A DNA stretch of 64,000 nt from Limnobacter olei (GTDB lineage: Bacteria; Pseudomonadota; Gammaproteobacteria; Burkholderiales; Burkholderiaceae_B). A program made the position numbers and the translations under genes. Position 1 is the first letter of the stretch; the number at the start of each line of letters is the position of its first letter. The notes beneath the pieces are model-generated. The model was not told the origin of the DNA. It did not search any database and saw only the letters and a program-made list of their open reading frames with translations. The stretch is taken from positions 1-64,000 of the forward strand of contig NZ_JARFJD010000012.1 of assembly GCF_029087225.1 (NCBI RefSeq), given 5' to 3'. This document shows, piece after piece, positions 1 to 9,024 of this stretch.

Positions 1-50
1 CGACCCCTTGGTTCGTAGCCAAGTACTCTATCCAACTGAGCTACAGCCGC
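1..50 (-). tRNA. tRNA-Arg (ACG), cut by the window edge
   Basis: Read on the minus strand, this begins with the acceptor strand GCGGCTG followed by TA, a D-arm (GCTCAGTTGGATAGAG) and an anticodon arm whose loop CTACGAA gives anticodon ACG. The variable loop starts just before the window ends; the T-arm and 3' acceptor strand lie outside. The ACG anticodon (read as ICG) serves the CGU/CGC/CGA arginine codons. Confidence 0.93.
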
Positions 51-64
51 TGTGAAGAAGCGAG

Positions 65-93
65 ATTATGCCCCAAACAATACCGTTGTGCAA
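65..93 (-). promoter_or_regulatory. Sigma-70 promoter of tRNA-Arg
   Basis: On the minus strand TTGCAC (88-93) and CATAAT (65-70) are separated by exactly 17 bases, and the -10 box lies 15 bases before the tRNA 5' end. Both hexamers are close to the TTGACA/TATAAT consensus, so this is probably the tRNA promoter. It lies just downstream of glpD, which ends at 123. Confidence 0.6.
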
Positions 94-122
94 GGGCATG
101 TCTGCTCTTTTTAAAAAAAACT

Positions 123-1634
123 TTAACAATCTGCGCGCAGGCTGTATTGGGCCACCAGCCCACGGAATTCATCCTCCTGACGGTCAAGCTCCTCATCGCT
201 ATAACGCAACTCGTTTTGCAACACAAACCGCACCTCATTCATACAGGCCAGGGCAGCCTGGCTGTCCAGAAAAAGCGCCCTGCTTCTGCGCGCCAGCACA
301 TCTTCAATGGTCACTGCCATTTCTTCTAGCACAGCCTGTGCAATTTCGGCTTCATTCAAATCAAGATTTTCATGAATCGCAGAACCAGGCTTTCGCAGGG
401 GGAGGTCGTCTTCAAGACGCAAGTAGCGGGTACGGGTTGGCTTGTTAACCCAGCCCTGTTGTTCACACACCAAATCAACCACCTCCTCCGCCATACTGCG
501 ATAAGTGGTCCATTTGCCACCAGTGATCGTCACCAATCCGCTAGGCGCGGTAATCACTGTGTGCTCACGAGAAATGCTCTTGGTATTTTGCTTCTCGCCC
601 CCCGCGCTGACCAATGGTCGTAACCCGACAAACACGCTGCGAACATCGGCGCGCGTGGGCGCGTTGGCCAGATATTGGCCCGCCGTTCTCAAAATAAAAT
701 CGACCTCTTCAGGCAATGCGTCGGGTTCCCACGGAGAATCTTTTCGGGGCGTGTCTGTGGTGCCAATCAGGGTTTTGCCCAACCAAGGCACCACAAAAAG
801 TACTCGACCATCGCTGGTTTTGGGCACCAGCAAGGCTTCCTTGGCGGGATAAAAGTGCTGATCAACCACCACATGTACACCTTGGCTGGGGCTCAACATG
901 GGTTTTGAATCTGGCAAGTCCAATCTACGAATGTCGTCCACCCACACACCAGTGGCATTAATTACTGCTTTTGCTTTAAAAGTAAAAGACTCGCTGCTGA
1001 ATTCATCTCGGGCTTGCACAGCATTAATTTTCTCAGCAGTTTTCACAAAGCCAGTGACTGGCATGTAGTTAATCGCGAGGCCACCCAACTTGTGCAGCGT
1101 TTTCATCAAGGCAATAGCCAAGCGCGCATCATCAAATTGCGCATCAAAATAGCGCACTCCCCCGTGCAATTTCTGCTGAGAAATAGTGGGTACTGCACGC
1201 AATACCTCATTTTTCTTCATCATGGTGGTGGGGCCAACACCCAACTTGCCCGCCAGCATGTCGTACATTTTCAGGCCTATCCAGTAAAAAAATTTCTGGA
1301 ATACATTGCGCACTGGAATGACAAAAGCCAAGGGCTTAACCAGGTTGGGAGCATTCACCAACATGCGGCCACGTTCTTCAAGGGCCTCTTTCACCAAACT
1401 GAAATTACCCTGCGCCAGGTAACGCACGCCGCCATGGGCCAACTTGGTGGCTCTTGAGCTGGTGCCCTTGGCAAAGTCATGGCCTTCTAGCAATAGTACT
1501 TTCAGACCACGGCTGGCAGCATCCACTGCGCTGCCCAAGCCTGTAGCACCACCGCCAATTACAATTACGTCCCATTCATACTGCGCTTGTGCCTTGAGTT
1601 TCAGTGTTTCAAGGTGCTTCTTGCGACTAAGCAT
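123..1634 (-). CDS. glpD: Glycerol-3-phosphate dehydrogenase (FAD, aerobic)
   Basis: GlpD oxidises sn-glycerol 3-phosphate to dihydroxyacetone phosphate at the inner face of the cytoplasmic membrane and passes electrons to quinone. The 503-residue product has the usual family length. A dinucleotide-binding GGGATGLG motif sits at residues 27-34, followed by a strand ending [16 protein letters not shown], typical of the FAD-binding domain. A second conserved stretch, [14 protein letters not shown], lies near residue 380. The gene overlaps the end of glpK by 8 bases, so the two are probably translated from one mRNA and perform the consecutive steps of glycerol use (phosphorylation, then oxidation). 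No glycerol facilitator gene or glp repressor is visible nearby. Confidence 0.96.
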   Translation of the reverse strand: MLSRKKHLETLKLKAQAQYEWDVIVIGGGATGLGSAVDAASRGLKVLLLEGHDFAKGTSSRATKLAHGGVRYLAQGNFSLVKEALEERGRMLVNAPNLVKPLAFVIPVRNVFQKFFYWIGLKMYDMLAGKLGVGPTTMMKKNEVLRAVPTISQQKLHGGVRYFDAQFDDARLAIALMKTLHKLGGLAINYMPVTGFVKTAEKINAVQARDEFSSESFTFKAKAVINATGVWVDDIRRLDLPDSKPMLSPSQGVHVVVDQHFYPAKEALLVPKTSDGRVLFVVPWLGKTLIGTTDTPRKDSPWEPDALPEEVDFILRTAGQYLANAPTRADVRSVFVGLRPLVSAGGEKQNTKSISREHTVITAPSGLVTITGGKWTTYRSMAEEVVDLVCEQQGWVNKPTRTRYLRLEDDLPLRKPGSAIHENLDLNEAEIAQAVLEEMAVTIEDVLARRSRALFLDSQAALACMNEVRFVLQNELRYSDEELDRQEDEFRGLVAQYSLRADC

Positions 1635-3117
1635 CTGCCCATCCTTTGGAACGTTCTACCGCGCGGTGCCAGCGATCAAGCAGTGCACCGCGTTCATCAA
1701 TACTCATTTTGGGTTCAAACCGTGCATCCACTTTCCAGTTGGCCAACAAGCTTTCCTCCGTGTCAAACACACCCACAGCAAGGCCTGCCAAATAAGCAGC
1801 ACCCAAAGCGGTGGTTTCAGTTACTGTGGGGCGCACCACCGGTACACCCAACAAATCGGCCTGAATTTGCATCAATAAATTGTTGTTCGACGCACCACCA
1901 TCCACACGCAGTTCACTGAGCGGTTTTGCGCCATCGCGCTGCATGGCCTGAACCAAATCCACTGTTTGCAGGGCAATGCTTTCCAGTGCCGCGCGTGCGA
2001 TGTGCGCCTTGTTAGTGCCGCGGGTCATGCCCACCAGGGTGCCACGAGCATACGGGTCCCAGTGGGGAGCGCCCAGGCCTGCAAATGCCGGCACCATGCA
2101 CACGCCATCTGTGCTTGGCACACTGGCGGCTAGCGCCTGAACATCGGCCGATTTTTCGATAATGCCCAAACCATCGCGCAGCCACTGCACCACCGCACCA
2201 CCCATGAATACACTGCCTTCCAGCATGTAACTGGTTCGGCCATTCACCTGCCAACCCACCGTGGTCAGCAGGCGGTTGTGGCTTTCAACCACTTCAGTGC
2301 CGGTGTTCATCAACATAAAGCAGCCAGTGCCATATGTATTTTTGGCTTCACCAGGTTTGAACGCAGTTTGCCCAAACGTGGCTGCCTGCTGATCACCGGC
2401 AACACCTGCGATTGGAATGGCTGCGCCCAACACCGCGGGATCACATCGCGCAATTTCACCGCTTGATTCACACACCTGTGGCAACATGCTCGGCGGTATG
2501 TCAAACAACTCAAGCAACTCAGAATCCCACTTCAGTGTTTTGATGTTCAACAACATGCTGCGCGATGCATTGCTGACATCGCTTGCATGAACTGCACCAC
2601 CTGTCAGGTTCCACATCAGCCAACTGTCCACAGTTCCAAAAGCCAGTTCGCCGGCTTCAGCTTGCGCACGGGCACCCGGTACATTGTTCAAGATCCAGTT
2701 CACTTTCGTGGCTGAAAAATAGGAATCCAGCTCCAGCCCGGTACTGCGGCGAATCAGGGCAGCCTTGCCCTGCTCGCGCAACTTGTCGCAATATGCAGCC
2801 GTGCGGCGGTCTTGCCACACAATGGCGTTGTAAACGGGTTTGCCGGTTTTTCGATTCCACACCACGGTGGTCTCGCGCTGGTTGGTAATGCCAATGCCAG
2901 CAATGTCAGAGGGTTTAAGCCCGGCTTTTTCAATCGCGCCTCGGGCACAAGCCAACTGCGTGTTCCAAATGTCTTCGGGGCGGTGCTCGACCCAACCTGC
3001 CCTTGGAAAAATTTGCTCAAACTCTTGCTGGGAACTGGCCACCACTTGCGCCTGCGCATTGAACACAATGGCGCGCGAACTGGTGGTGCCTTGGTCCAGG
3101 GCCAAGATAAAACCCAT
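1627..3117 (-). CDS. glpK: Glycerol kinase
   Basis: A 496-residue FGGY-family kinase that converts glycerol and ATP to glycerol 3-phosphate. The N-terminal phosphate-binding loop DQGTTSSRA is at residues 8-16. The FGGY-type signature region and the adenosine-binding segment ([17 protein letters not shown]) lie in the second half, all in the expected order. The length matches bacterial GlpK. The gene lies 22 bases after the GGCT-like gene and overlaps glpD by 8 bases, which indicates a single leftward transcript GGCT-glpK-glpD. Known GlpK enzymes are inhibited by fructose 1,6-bisphosphate in enterobacteria; whether that holds here cannot be read from the sequence. Confidence 0.96.
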   Translation of the reverse strand: MGFILALDQGTTSSRAIVFNAQAQVVASSQQEFEQIFPRAGWVEHRPEDIWNTQLACARGAIEKAGLKPSDIAGIGITNQRETTVVWNRKTGKPVYNAIVWQDRRTAAYCDKLREQGKAALIRRSTGLELDSYFSATKVNWILNNVPGARAQAEAGELAFGTVDSWLMWNLTGGAVHASDVSNASRSMLLNIKTLKWDSELLELFDIPPSMLPQVCESSGEIARCDPAVLGAAIPIAGVAGDQQAATFGQTAFKPGEAKNTYGTGCFMLMNTGTEVVESHNRLLTTVGWQVNGRTSYMLEGSVFMGGAVVQWLRDGLGIIEKSADVQALAASVPSTDGVCMVPAFAGLGAPHWDPYARGTLVGMTRGTNKAHIARAALESIALQTVDLVQAMQRDGAKPLSELRVDGGASNNNLLMQIQADLLGVPVVRPTVTETTALGAAYLAGLAVGVFDTEESLLANWKVDARFEPKMSIDERGALLDRWHRAVERSKGWADA

Positions 3118-3139
3118 GCGGTCATCTCCTTTCTTGTTG

Positions 3140-3589
3140 TTACTTTCTTTGCCCGGTGCTGTTCCAGTTGCCCACGTGTTTGTTCAAAAAAGCCTGCATA
3201 CCCTCGGCCTCGAACCGGGTTACACTCCACAACTCATTAGTCAATACATCCCGGTTCAACCAAATGTAGGTCTCGGCTTTCAAGGTTTCGCCACTGGTGT
3301 TGAGCACAACCTCAATTTCTCGGCGCTCATATTCAGGCCCCTCGAAGGCATCAAGATTCTTGACATCCTCTGGCAACACATTCAGCCACACCAAACCCTG
3401 CACTTGCGCGCTCGGGTTTGGCACCATGGCCGGGTAAGTTTCACCAGGCACAGCATGGCGTTGATGCCCTTTGGCAATGGCATTCAAACAGGGATAAACA
3501 CCCCGCACCACTTGCCCCCAAACCGGCAAATACATCAGTGATCCATATACAAAAACATGCTTGCCGTCTTGCTCAAATTCCGAGCCCAT
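3140..3589 (-). CDS. Gamma-glutamylcyclotransferase-like (AIG2/GGCT fold) protein
   Basis: A 149-residue protein of the GGCT/AIG2 family. The substrate-loop signature VYGSLM is at residues 14-19, and the conserved block [12 protein letters not shown] at 79-90 contains the glutamate (E83) that acts as general acid/base in active members. Family members cyclise gamma-glutamyl amines to 5-oxoproline, or act on related amide bonds; the substrate here is unknown. It is the first gene of the leftward group leading into glpK and glpD and starts 55 bases from a divergent dehydrogenase gene, so the promoter of the whole glycerol operon is probably in that short gap. Its link to glycerol metabolism is positional only. 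Confidence 0.82.
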   Translation of the reverse strand: MGSEFEQDGKHVFVYGSLMYLPVWGQVVRGVYPCLNAIAKGHQRHAVPGETYPAMVPNPSAQVQGLVWLNVLPEDVKNLDAFEGPEYERREIEVVLNTSGETLKAETYIWLNRDVLTNELWSVTRFEAEGMQAFLNKHVGNWNSTGQRK

Positions 3590-3644
3590 GCGATGTTACC
3601 TTTTCAGATGAAAAACAATTAGAAAATGCCTGCAAGGAGACGAT

Positions 3645-4418
3645 GTGAAAACAACAACTGATTTGTTCAATTTACAAGATAAGGTGGCTTTGGTCACGGG
3701 CGCGACCCGAGGAATTGGCCTGGCCTGTGCAGAATTGCTGGCAAGCAAGGGTGCCACGGTGATTATTTCCAGCAGAAAACAGGAGGCTTGCGAACAAATT
3801 GCTGCGCAATTTCAAGCAGATGGCCTGAAAGCTGTGCCCATGGCCTGCCATTTGGGCGAGATGGACCAGATTGAGGCGCTGTACCAACAAATTGAAGCAA
3901 AATTCGGGAAGCTGGATATTTTGGTGAACAACGGGGCGACCAACCCACACTTCGGGCCAATTTACGACACCGACCTGGCCGCCTTTCAAAAAACCTGCGA
4001 TGTGAACATTCGGGGCTACTTTTACATGAGCAGCCACGGCTGCAAACTGATGGGCAAGAATGGCGGTGGCAGCATTATCAATGTGGCTTCTGTCAATGGC
4101 GTTATTCCCGGCCTCTACCAAGGTATTTATTCGATTACAAAAGCCGCAGTCATTTCAATGACCAAAGCTTTTGCCAAAGAATGCGCGCCCATGAAGGTGC
4201 GTGTGAATGCGCTGTTACCGGGTGCAACCGATACAAAATTCGCATCGGCCTTGGTGCACAACGATGCCATTCGCAGCGCGCTGCTGCAACATGTGCCGAT
4301 GAACCGGGTTGCACAGCCTAGCGAAATGGCCGGAACAGTGCTTTATTTGGCATCCGAGGCCTCAAGCTACACCACAGGGGCCTGCATCAACGTGGATGGC
4401 GGTTACCTGGTGGTGTAA
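3645..4418 (+). CDS. Short-chain dehydrogenase/reductase
   Basis: A 257-residue classical SDR, probably NAD(P)-dependent. The cofactor motif TGATRGIG is at residues 18-25, NNGA (the NNAG position) at 96-99, the catalytic serine at S149, and the YxxxK pair at Y162 and K166. The C-terminal GACINVDGGYLVV is typical of the FabG-like group. The start is GTG at 3645, chosen because AAGGAG lies 6 bases upstream and there is no better ATG. It is divergent from the GGCT-glpK-glpD operon and convergent with the next SDR, so it appears monocistronic. The closest described relatives are generic 3-oxoacyl-ACP reductase-like enzymes; the substrate cannot be assigned. Confidence 0.88.
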   Translation: MKTTTDLFNLQDKVALVTGATRGIGLACAELLASKGATVIISSRKQEACEQIAAQFQADGLKAVPMACHLGEMDQIEALYQQIEAKFGKLDILVNNGATNPHFGPIYDTDLAAFQKTCDVNIRGYFYMSSHGCKLMGKNGGGSIINVASVNGVIPGLYQGIYSITKAAVISMTKAFAKECAPMKVRVNALLPGATDTKFASALVHNDAIRSALLQHVPMNRVAQPSEMAGTVLYLASEASSYTTGACINVDGGYLVV

Positions 4419-4430
4419 ACATGACTGGGC

Positions 4431-5255
4431 TTACTTAATCTGTATGCCTTTGTAATCTTCAGCGTTCAGCGTGCGCCCCATTTGTTGCCAAAGAATGTGG
4501 CGCATGCGCTTGAACGGCACCAGGCGCGAACCCAACCACACACGTGCAGCATTGTTGCCATACACAATGCGCGGCTCGTTTTTCTGGATGCACTTCAGCA
4601 CGTACTCACAAATTTCATCGGGCGGCGTGGTCAGGAATTTTTTGGCAAATTTTTCATGCTCGGGCTTGCTGGCAATATTGGTGTTGATGCCGCCTGGGTG
4701 CACCAAATGCACCTGCACCTTGCTGTTTGAAAGCTCAACCATCAGCGATTCTGTAAACCCACGCACTGCAAATTTGCTGGCGCAATAATCTGAATTGCTC
4801 GGTGTCCCCACCAAACCAAAAATACTCGACACGTTCACCACAGCGCCCTCGCCGTTGGCCAATAGTTGCGGCAAGAATGCGCGCGTGCCATGCACAACAC
4901 CCCAGAAGTTAATACCCATCACGCGCTCATAGCTGTCGTCACTCAAGGCCCACACTGGGCGACCTTCTCCGCTCACACCCGCGTTGTTGATAATCACATG
5001 TGCATTGCCCAGCGCTGCTTTCACCGCTTGGGCAAATGCATACACCCCCGCCTTGTTCGACACATCCAGCGTTTCGGCATACACCTGCACATTGGGCGCT
5101 TGCATGACCAGTTTCTCGGTTTCTTTCAAACCTTTTTCATCGTAATCACACAGAGCAACTTTACTGCCAAGTTTGGCAAACATCAGCGCGTACGAACGCC
5201 CCATACCTGAACCTGCACCGGTAATCACCACCACTTTGTTTTTGAAATTCTTCAT
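4431..5255 (-). CDS. Short-chain dehydrogenase/reductase coupled to a flavin monooxygenase
   Basis: A 274-residue classical SDR with TGAGSGMG near residues 12-19, NNAG at 90-93, serine S144, and Y157/K161 in the YCASK motif. The longer C-terminus, which is basic and aromatic (LVPFKRMRHILWQQMGR), resembles membrane-associated SDRs often found next to Baeyer-Villiger monooxygenases. Its start codon overlaps the monooxygenase stop by 4 bases, so translation is coupled. A plausible inference is that the pair oxidises an alcohol to a ketone and then inserts oxygen to form an ester. There is no esterase gene next to them, and the substrate is unknown. Confidence 0.88.
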   Translation of the reverse strand: MKNFKNKVVVITGAGSGMGRSYALMFAKLGSKVALCDYDEKGLKETEKLVMQAPNVQVYAETLDVSNKAGVYAFAQAVKAALGNAHVIINNAGVSGEGRPVWALSDDSYERVMGINFWGVVHGTRAFLPQLLANGEGAVVNVSSIFGLVGTPSNSDYCASKFAVRGFTESLMVELSNSKVQVHLVHPGGINTNIASKPEHEKFAKKFLTTPPDEICEYVLKCIQKNEPRIVYGNNAARVWLGSRLVPFKRMRHILWQQMGRTLNAEDYKGIQIK

Positions 5256-6778
5256 GCTGCGGCTCCTTCTGTAAGCAATGCAGATTCATCGGAGTGTAAA
5301 GGCTGCTGCTGTGCCAAAGGTGCCTGCAACACATGGTCATTCATCTTGAAATTCCTAGCCATTCGCAGGTAGGTGTAACTGAAGCCGGGAAACATGGCCA
5401 CCACATGGCCGCTTTTGCTTTTGTACCAGCTGGTACAACCACCGCGTTTCCAAACGGTTTTTTCCATCTCGCTGTGAATGTGGGTGGTGTAGCGCTCTTC
5501 GGCTTGCGGCTTCACCTCAATGGCAGCAGCTTTTTTCGCTTTCACTTCAGCAATGGCACGCATGATGTAATGCATCTGCGCCTCAATCACAAAAATTGCT
5601 GAAGTATGCCCAATACCGGTATTCGGACCGGTCACGATAAACAGGTTGGGAAACTGCGGCACAGTGGTACCCAAATAAGCGCGTGGAAACTCATTCCACA
5701 CATCGGCCAGTTTGGTGCCGCCCTTGCCCACCACCGGGTAGGAAATTACACCGTCAGTGGCATCGTAACCCGTGGAATACACAATGCAGTCCAGCTCAAT
5801 CTGCTCGCCGCTTAGTGTCTTGATGCCGGTTTCATTAATCTCTGCAATGCCGTCGGTCTTGTCGTGCAAGCTGACATTGGGGCGGCAATAAGCGGGGTAC
5901 AGCGTGTTGCTCAAAATAATCCGCTTGCAGCCAATGGTGAAATCGGGTGTTACTTTTTTTCGCAGTTCGGGATCTTTAATCTGCTTCTTGATGTGGTGCA
6001 GTGCCTCGCGCTGCGCAATATTCTTCAATGCAAAGTCTGAGTACTTGAATGCAATAACACGGCTTTCCAATCCCCAATAAATTGCTGACCGGGCCAGTTT
6101 GCGAATGGGATTCACTTTCAGCAAAGCGCGCTGCCAAGGCTTGAAAACACGGTCTGCGCGCGGCAGCACCCAATGGGGTGAACGTTGAAATACATGCAAA
6201 TGCCCTACTTCAGGCGCAATAGCCGGAATAACCTGTGCCGCGCTGGCACCACTGCCAATAATGGCCACCCGCTTGCCTTTGTGGTCGTATTGCTGATCCC
6301 AGGCATTGGTGTGAAAAGTTTTACCTTTGAATGTATCGCGACCCTTGAAGTTCGGAATCACGGGTGTACTCAAGGGACCGGAGGCGTTAATCACAAACTG
6401 CGCCTTGATCACCTCGCCTGTTTGCAAATGTACATACCAGCGTTGTTCGTTCTCGTGCCACTCGGTGCGCTGCACATTGCTGTTTGTGCGGGTTTTCTCA
6501 CGCAGGCCATGCTTGATGATCACGTGCTCGGTGTATTGCTGAAGCTCTGCACCTTCAGCAAACATTTGGCTCCAGTCGTAAGGTTCGCTTTCAATTGAAT
6601 ACAACAGCGATTGAACATCAACGGCGGCGCCAGGGTATGAATTTTGGCACCAGGTTCCCCCCATGAAGTCCCGGCGCTCTAGCATGATGAAATCTTCAAT
6701 GCCTCGCTTTTTCAAGTTAATTGCTGCGCACTGCCCACCGAAACCACTGCCAATGATGACAACTGTGTATTCACTCAT
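5252..6778 (-). CDS. Flavin-containing (Baeyer-Villiger-type) monooxygenase
   Basis: A 508-residue class B flavoprotein monooxygenase that should use FAD, NADPH and oxygen. The FAD-binding GSGFGG lies at residues 10-15. The family fingerprint FKGKTFHTNAWD is present around residue 150 and is followed by a second Rossmann motif, GSGASA, for NADPH. The open frame extends 17 codons further to a TTG at 6829, but ATG at 6778 is preferred: it has AAGG upstream and gives the normal N-terminus MSEYTVVIIG. It overlaps the downstream SDR by 4 bases. Relatives oxidise cyclic or long-chain ketones and steroids; nothing visible narrows this down. Confidence 0.87.
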   Translation of the reverse strand: MSEYTVVIIGSGFGGQCAAINLKKRGIEDFIMLERRDFMGGTWCQNSYPGAAVDVQSLLYSIESEPYDWSQMFAEGAELQQYTEHVIIKHGLREKTRTNSNVQRTEWHENEQRWYVHLQTGEVIKAQFVINASGPLSTPVIPNFKGRDTFKGKTFHTNAWDQQYDHKGKRVAIIGSGASAAQVIPAIAPEVGHLHVFQRSPHWVLPRADRVFKPWQRALLKVNPIRKLARSAIYWGLESRVIAFKYSDFALKNIAQREALHHIKKQIKDPELRKKVTPDFTIGCKRIILSNTLYPAYCRPNVSLHDKTDGIAEINETGIKTLSGEQIELDCIVYSTGYDATDGVISYPVVGKGGTKLADVWNEFPRAYLGTTVPQFPNLFIVTGPNTGIGHTSAIFVIEAQMHYIMRAIAEVKAKKAAAIEVKPQAEERYTTHIHSEMEKTVWKRGGCTSWYKSKSGHVVAMFPGFSYTYLRMARNFKMNDHVLQAPLAQQQPLHSDESALLTEGAAA

Positions 6779-6958
6779 GCCTGGAACCTTTTCAGAAAAA
6801 TTTTGCTTGTGTGAATGTATATCTGACAACAGTCATTGTCAATTACAAATTCACCAATAGAGGGTAGAACCCTCCCCCTAATTGGAGGATTAAAAAATTG
6901 GCGTACTAGCAAAATTGATGGATGTTAAACACAAATCCAACAATTCAGGAGCAAACCC
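6779..6958. promoter_or_regulatory. Divergent control region with a 6-bp inverted repeat
   Basis: A 180-base gap between the leftward monooxygenase and the rightward Gly-rich protein gene. It holds a perfect inverted repeat GAGGGT-AGA-ACCCTC at 6860-6874, followed by a C-run, and a good Shine-Dalgarno (CAGGAG) before the ATG at 6959. The inverted repeat could be an operator or a small hairpin. No convincing -35/-10 pair was identified. Confidence 0.35.
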
Positions 6959-8290
6959 ATGGCCGCACCCCAAGCATTGATCAAAGACCTTGAAGGCGAA
7001 GTCAACGTAAGCCGCAACGGTGAAACTGTGGCTGTAAAGGCAGGCGATTACCTGCTTCCGGGTGATGAAGTGGTCACAGGCGCAAATGGACGTTTGGCGC
7101 TCGAGTTTCCCGGAACTGAAGGACAAATTCCTGCGGCGGGTGTGATGACCGCCAATGGCAAGCTGACACTGGGTGAACAAACAGGTGCCAACGGCCAGCA
7201 GCAAATCGTGGTGCTTGAAGACGGTGAATGTTTTGAATTCACCACCGAACTGGCCGAGAATTCCGCCGCAGCCGAGGGCGGTGCCGTGGCTGGCCTGTTT
7301 GGTGCCGGCCTTCTTGGTGCAGGCAGTGGCGGCTTGGCGGGTGCAGGCGCTGTGGCAGCAGGCGCATTCCTCGCAGGTGGTTCTGGCGACTCTGGAAGCG
7401 GCGATGCGGGAACAGGCACAAGCACCGGCACAAGCAACGCTGGCAGTGGTGGCCTTGGGGGCGTTGGTGCTGGTGAGTTTTCTTCTCAAGACAGCCCACA
7501 AAGCCTTGAGGAATTTGCCACTGAAAACCTGACTCAGGACAACTTGCAACAAAGCATTCTTCAGCCAATTCAGGATGCTGTACAAAACAGCCAGAGCAAC
7601 CCTGAATCGACTCCTGACAACATTGCAGTTGCAGTGGAGCAAACGGGTTTGGGTGTACTTGAAAACGTGCATGATGCTTTGGTTGCCACCACTGGAGAAG
7701 GCACACCGCAGGCAGGCCTTGTACAACAACTGGTGGATGGCGTTAACCAAACACCACTGGGCGAACCACTAAGCCCGATTACCAACCCGCTTTCAGAAGC
7801 TGTGAATACCGACCTTGGCCTGGATACACTAATTTCCGCGCTGCCCAATGTAGACCCGACAGACGGTGGCTTAGTCACCAGCGTGGTTGATTTAGCCGAT
7901 GGCATTACACAACCCATCAGCGAACAGGTAGACCCCTACGATCAATTGCTGCAGGGTTTAAGAGATGTTGCTGTTGAAATCGACAATGTACTGGAAGGTG
8001 TACTGAGCCAAATGGGCACCGAGGTTCCCAACCTGGATAGCTTGGGTGGTGGCACACCCGCTCTGCCCGCCGAAGTTGAGGGTGGGCTGGCCGATTTGGT
8101 CGACGGTATATTGGGCGGCGCAGACACCTTGCAATCTGCACTTCAAGGCGCTGGCGGTTCAGGCCTGCCCGAAATTCCGGAAGGCGATTTGCTGGGCACA
8201 CTGAGCAGCGGTATTTCATCTGGTGCTGATGCACTGGGCGGTGAATTGGGCGGTTTGCCCGGATTGCCGACAGACGGATTACCTGGCTGA
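6959..8290 (+). CDS. Acidic Gly-rich protein with FecR/retention-module-like N-terminus
   Basis: A 443-residue protein of unknown function. Residues 1-100 form a predicted beta-rich module with the pattern RNGETVAVKAGDYLLPGDEV, which resembles FecR-like domains and the N-terminal retention module of large type I-secreted adhesins. Residues about 105-165 are a Gly/Ala/Ser-rich stretch with glycine-zipper spacing. The remaining C-terminal part is acidic, with repeated LxxLVDGxxG-like amphipathic segments, and ends GLPGLPTDGLPG. No Sec signal peptide, cysteine-bearing lipobox or classic RTX nonapeptide is visible, so export by a type I system is possible but unproven. The gene stands alone between a divergent monooxygenase and hairpin-rich DNA. 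It could be a surface or periplasmic structural protein. Confidence is high that it is coding and low for its role. Confidence 0.7.
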   Translation: MAAPQALIKDLEGEVNVSRNGETVAVKAGDYLLPGDEVVTGANGRLALEFPGTEGQIPAAGVMTANGKLTLGEQTGANGQQQIVVLEDGECFEFTTELAENSAAAEGGAVAGLFGAGLLGAGSGGLAGAGAVAAGAFLAGGSGDSGSGDAGTGTSTGTSNAGSGGLGGVGAGEFSSQDSPQSLEEFATENLTQDNLQQSILQPIQDAVQNSQSNPESTPDNIAVAVEQTGLGVLENVHDALVATTGEGTPQAGLVQQLVDGVNQTPLGEPLSPITNPLSEAVNTDLGLDTLISALPNVDPTDGGLVTSVVDLADGITQPISEQVDPYDQLLQGLRDVAVEIDNVLEGVLSQMGTEVPNLDSLGGGTPALPAEVEGGLADLVDGILGGADTLQSALQGAGGSGLPEIPEGDLLGTLSSGISSGADALGGELGGLPGLPTDGLPG

Positions 8291-8343
8291 CACGCCGCAC
8301 CTGCGTGCCGCTTCACGCGTCACTGGGTGTGTCGATTCTCCCG

Positions 8344-8401
8344 GCTTTTCGCTCATAGGCGAAAAGCTTCGAATCCCTCACTCAAAGCCCGCAGGGGCTT
8401 T
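8344..8401 (+). terminator. Two tandem hairpins after the Gly-rich protein gene
   Basis: GCTTTTCGC (8344-8352) pairs with GCGAAAAGC (8359-8367) across a 6-base loop. AAAGCCC (8384-8390) then pairs with GGGCTTT (8395-8401). Neither is followed by a long T-run, so they may slow or terminate transcription weakly, or stabilise the 3' end. The surrounding bases include TTCGAATCCC, which looks like a stray T-arm remnant. Confidence 0.4.
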
Positions 8402-8424
8402 GCTCATGTCCGCTGCAAAAACAA

Positions 8425-8452
8425 AAAGCCCCTTTCGGGGCTTTCTGTTTTT
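8425..8452 (-). terminator. Bidirectional terminator beside tRNA-Ser
   Basis: AAAGCCCC (8425-8432) and GGGGCTTT (8437-8444) form an 8-bp stem with a 4-base loop. On the minus strand this reads with a GAAA loop followed by TTGTTTTTG just after the tRNA 3' end, so it probably ends the tRNA transcript. T-rich sequence on the plus side may also stop transcripts from the Gly-rich protein gene. Confidence 0.7.
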
Positions 8453-8542
8453 TGGCGGAGAAGGAGGGATTCGAACCCTCGAAGAGGTTGCCCCCTTACC
8501 TGATTTCGAGTCAGGCCGATTCAGCCGCTCTCGCACTTCTCC
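8453..8542 (-). tRNA. tRNA-Ser (CGA)
   Basis: The 90-base minus-strand gene starts GGAGAAGTGCGAGAG. It has an anticodon stem CCTGA/TCAGG enclosing CTCGAAA (anticodon CGA, reading UCG), a long class II variable arm, the T-loop GTTCGAATC, and an encoded CCA at 8453-8455. Upstream on the minus strand TTGGAT and TATACT give a plausible but imperfectly spaced promoter. Confidence 0.95.
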
Positions 8543-8610
8543 ATGGGACGCAAGTATATAGTATTCAGGTAGTATCCAAAAACACTCAAAACAACAAACG
8601 GAGACAACTT

Positions 8611-9024
8611 TTGAACAGCACCGCAAATAACCGGTTCATTTTTCTGGGCTTTATTGCCGCCGGCTTTACCAATATATTCGGCATGCTCGCCGCCAGCGAG
8701 TTTTTCACCAACACGGCCTTTCACAAATTATCACCCGAAGTCTTTTCTGATTTCGGTACTTTCATGGTGATGGTATGGGGTCTGGCGTACTTGGCTGTGG
8801 CCAGACAAGCGCATCAATTACCAGCAATCTGCTTTGTATTTGCATTCGAGAAGGCGATCTACGTTTACACCTGGGTCATCTGGATCAGCAGCAAATCAGA
8901 CATGCTGCCAATCATCCGTGAGGAAACACCACTGCTCGCGCTTTTCTATTCAAGCTATGGACTCATCGATTTGGCTTATGCCCTTTTCTTTGCTTGGGTG
9001 GGTATTCGCGCACTTCAAAAATAA
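8611..9024 (+). CDS. Small integral membrane protein, unknown function
   Basis: A 137-residue protein with about four hydrophobic helices: FIFLGFIAAGFTNIFGMLAA, FMVMVWGLAYLAVA, a segment around AICFVFAFEKAIYVYTWVIW, and LIDLAYALFFAWVGI. The open frame runs back into the tRNA-Ser gene, so the translation start must be further in. TTG at 8611 is preferred because GGAG (8600-8603) lies 7 bases upstream. Its product is not recognised with certainty; it resembles uncharacterised small membrane proteins. It ends directly before the GCACC-rich region that precedes the nitrate operon, and its own role in that system is not indicated. Confidence 0.62.
   Translation: MNSTANNRFIFLGFIAAGFTNIFGMLAASEFFTNTAFHKLSPEVFSDFGTFMVMVWGLAYLAVARQAHQLPAICFVFAFEKAIYVYTWVIWISSKSDMLPIIREETPLLALFYSSYGLIDLAYALFFAWVGIRALQK

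Noticed and set aside
6779-6829. TTG start that would lengthen the flavin monooxygenase by 17 residues
   Set aside because: The extra residues do not belong to the family's N-terminus, TTG is rare, and ATG at 6778 has AAGG upstream.
6890-7750. 286-codon minus-strand open frame opposite the Gly-rich protein
   Set aside because: The plus-strand frame has a Shine-Dalgarno and a plausible domain; the minus frame is Cys/Ala-rich from reverse reading of Gly/Ala codons.
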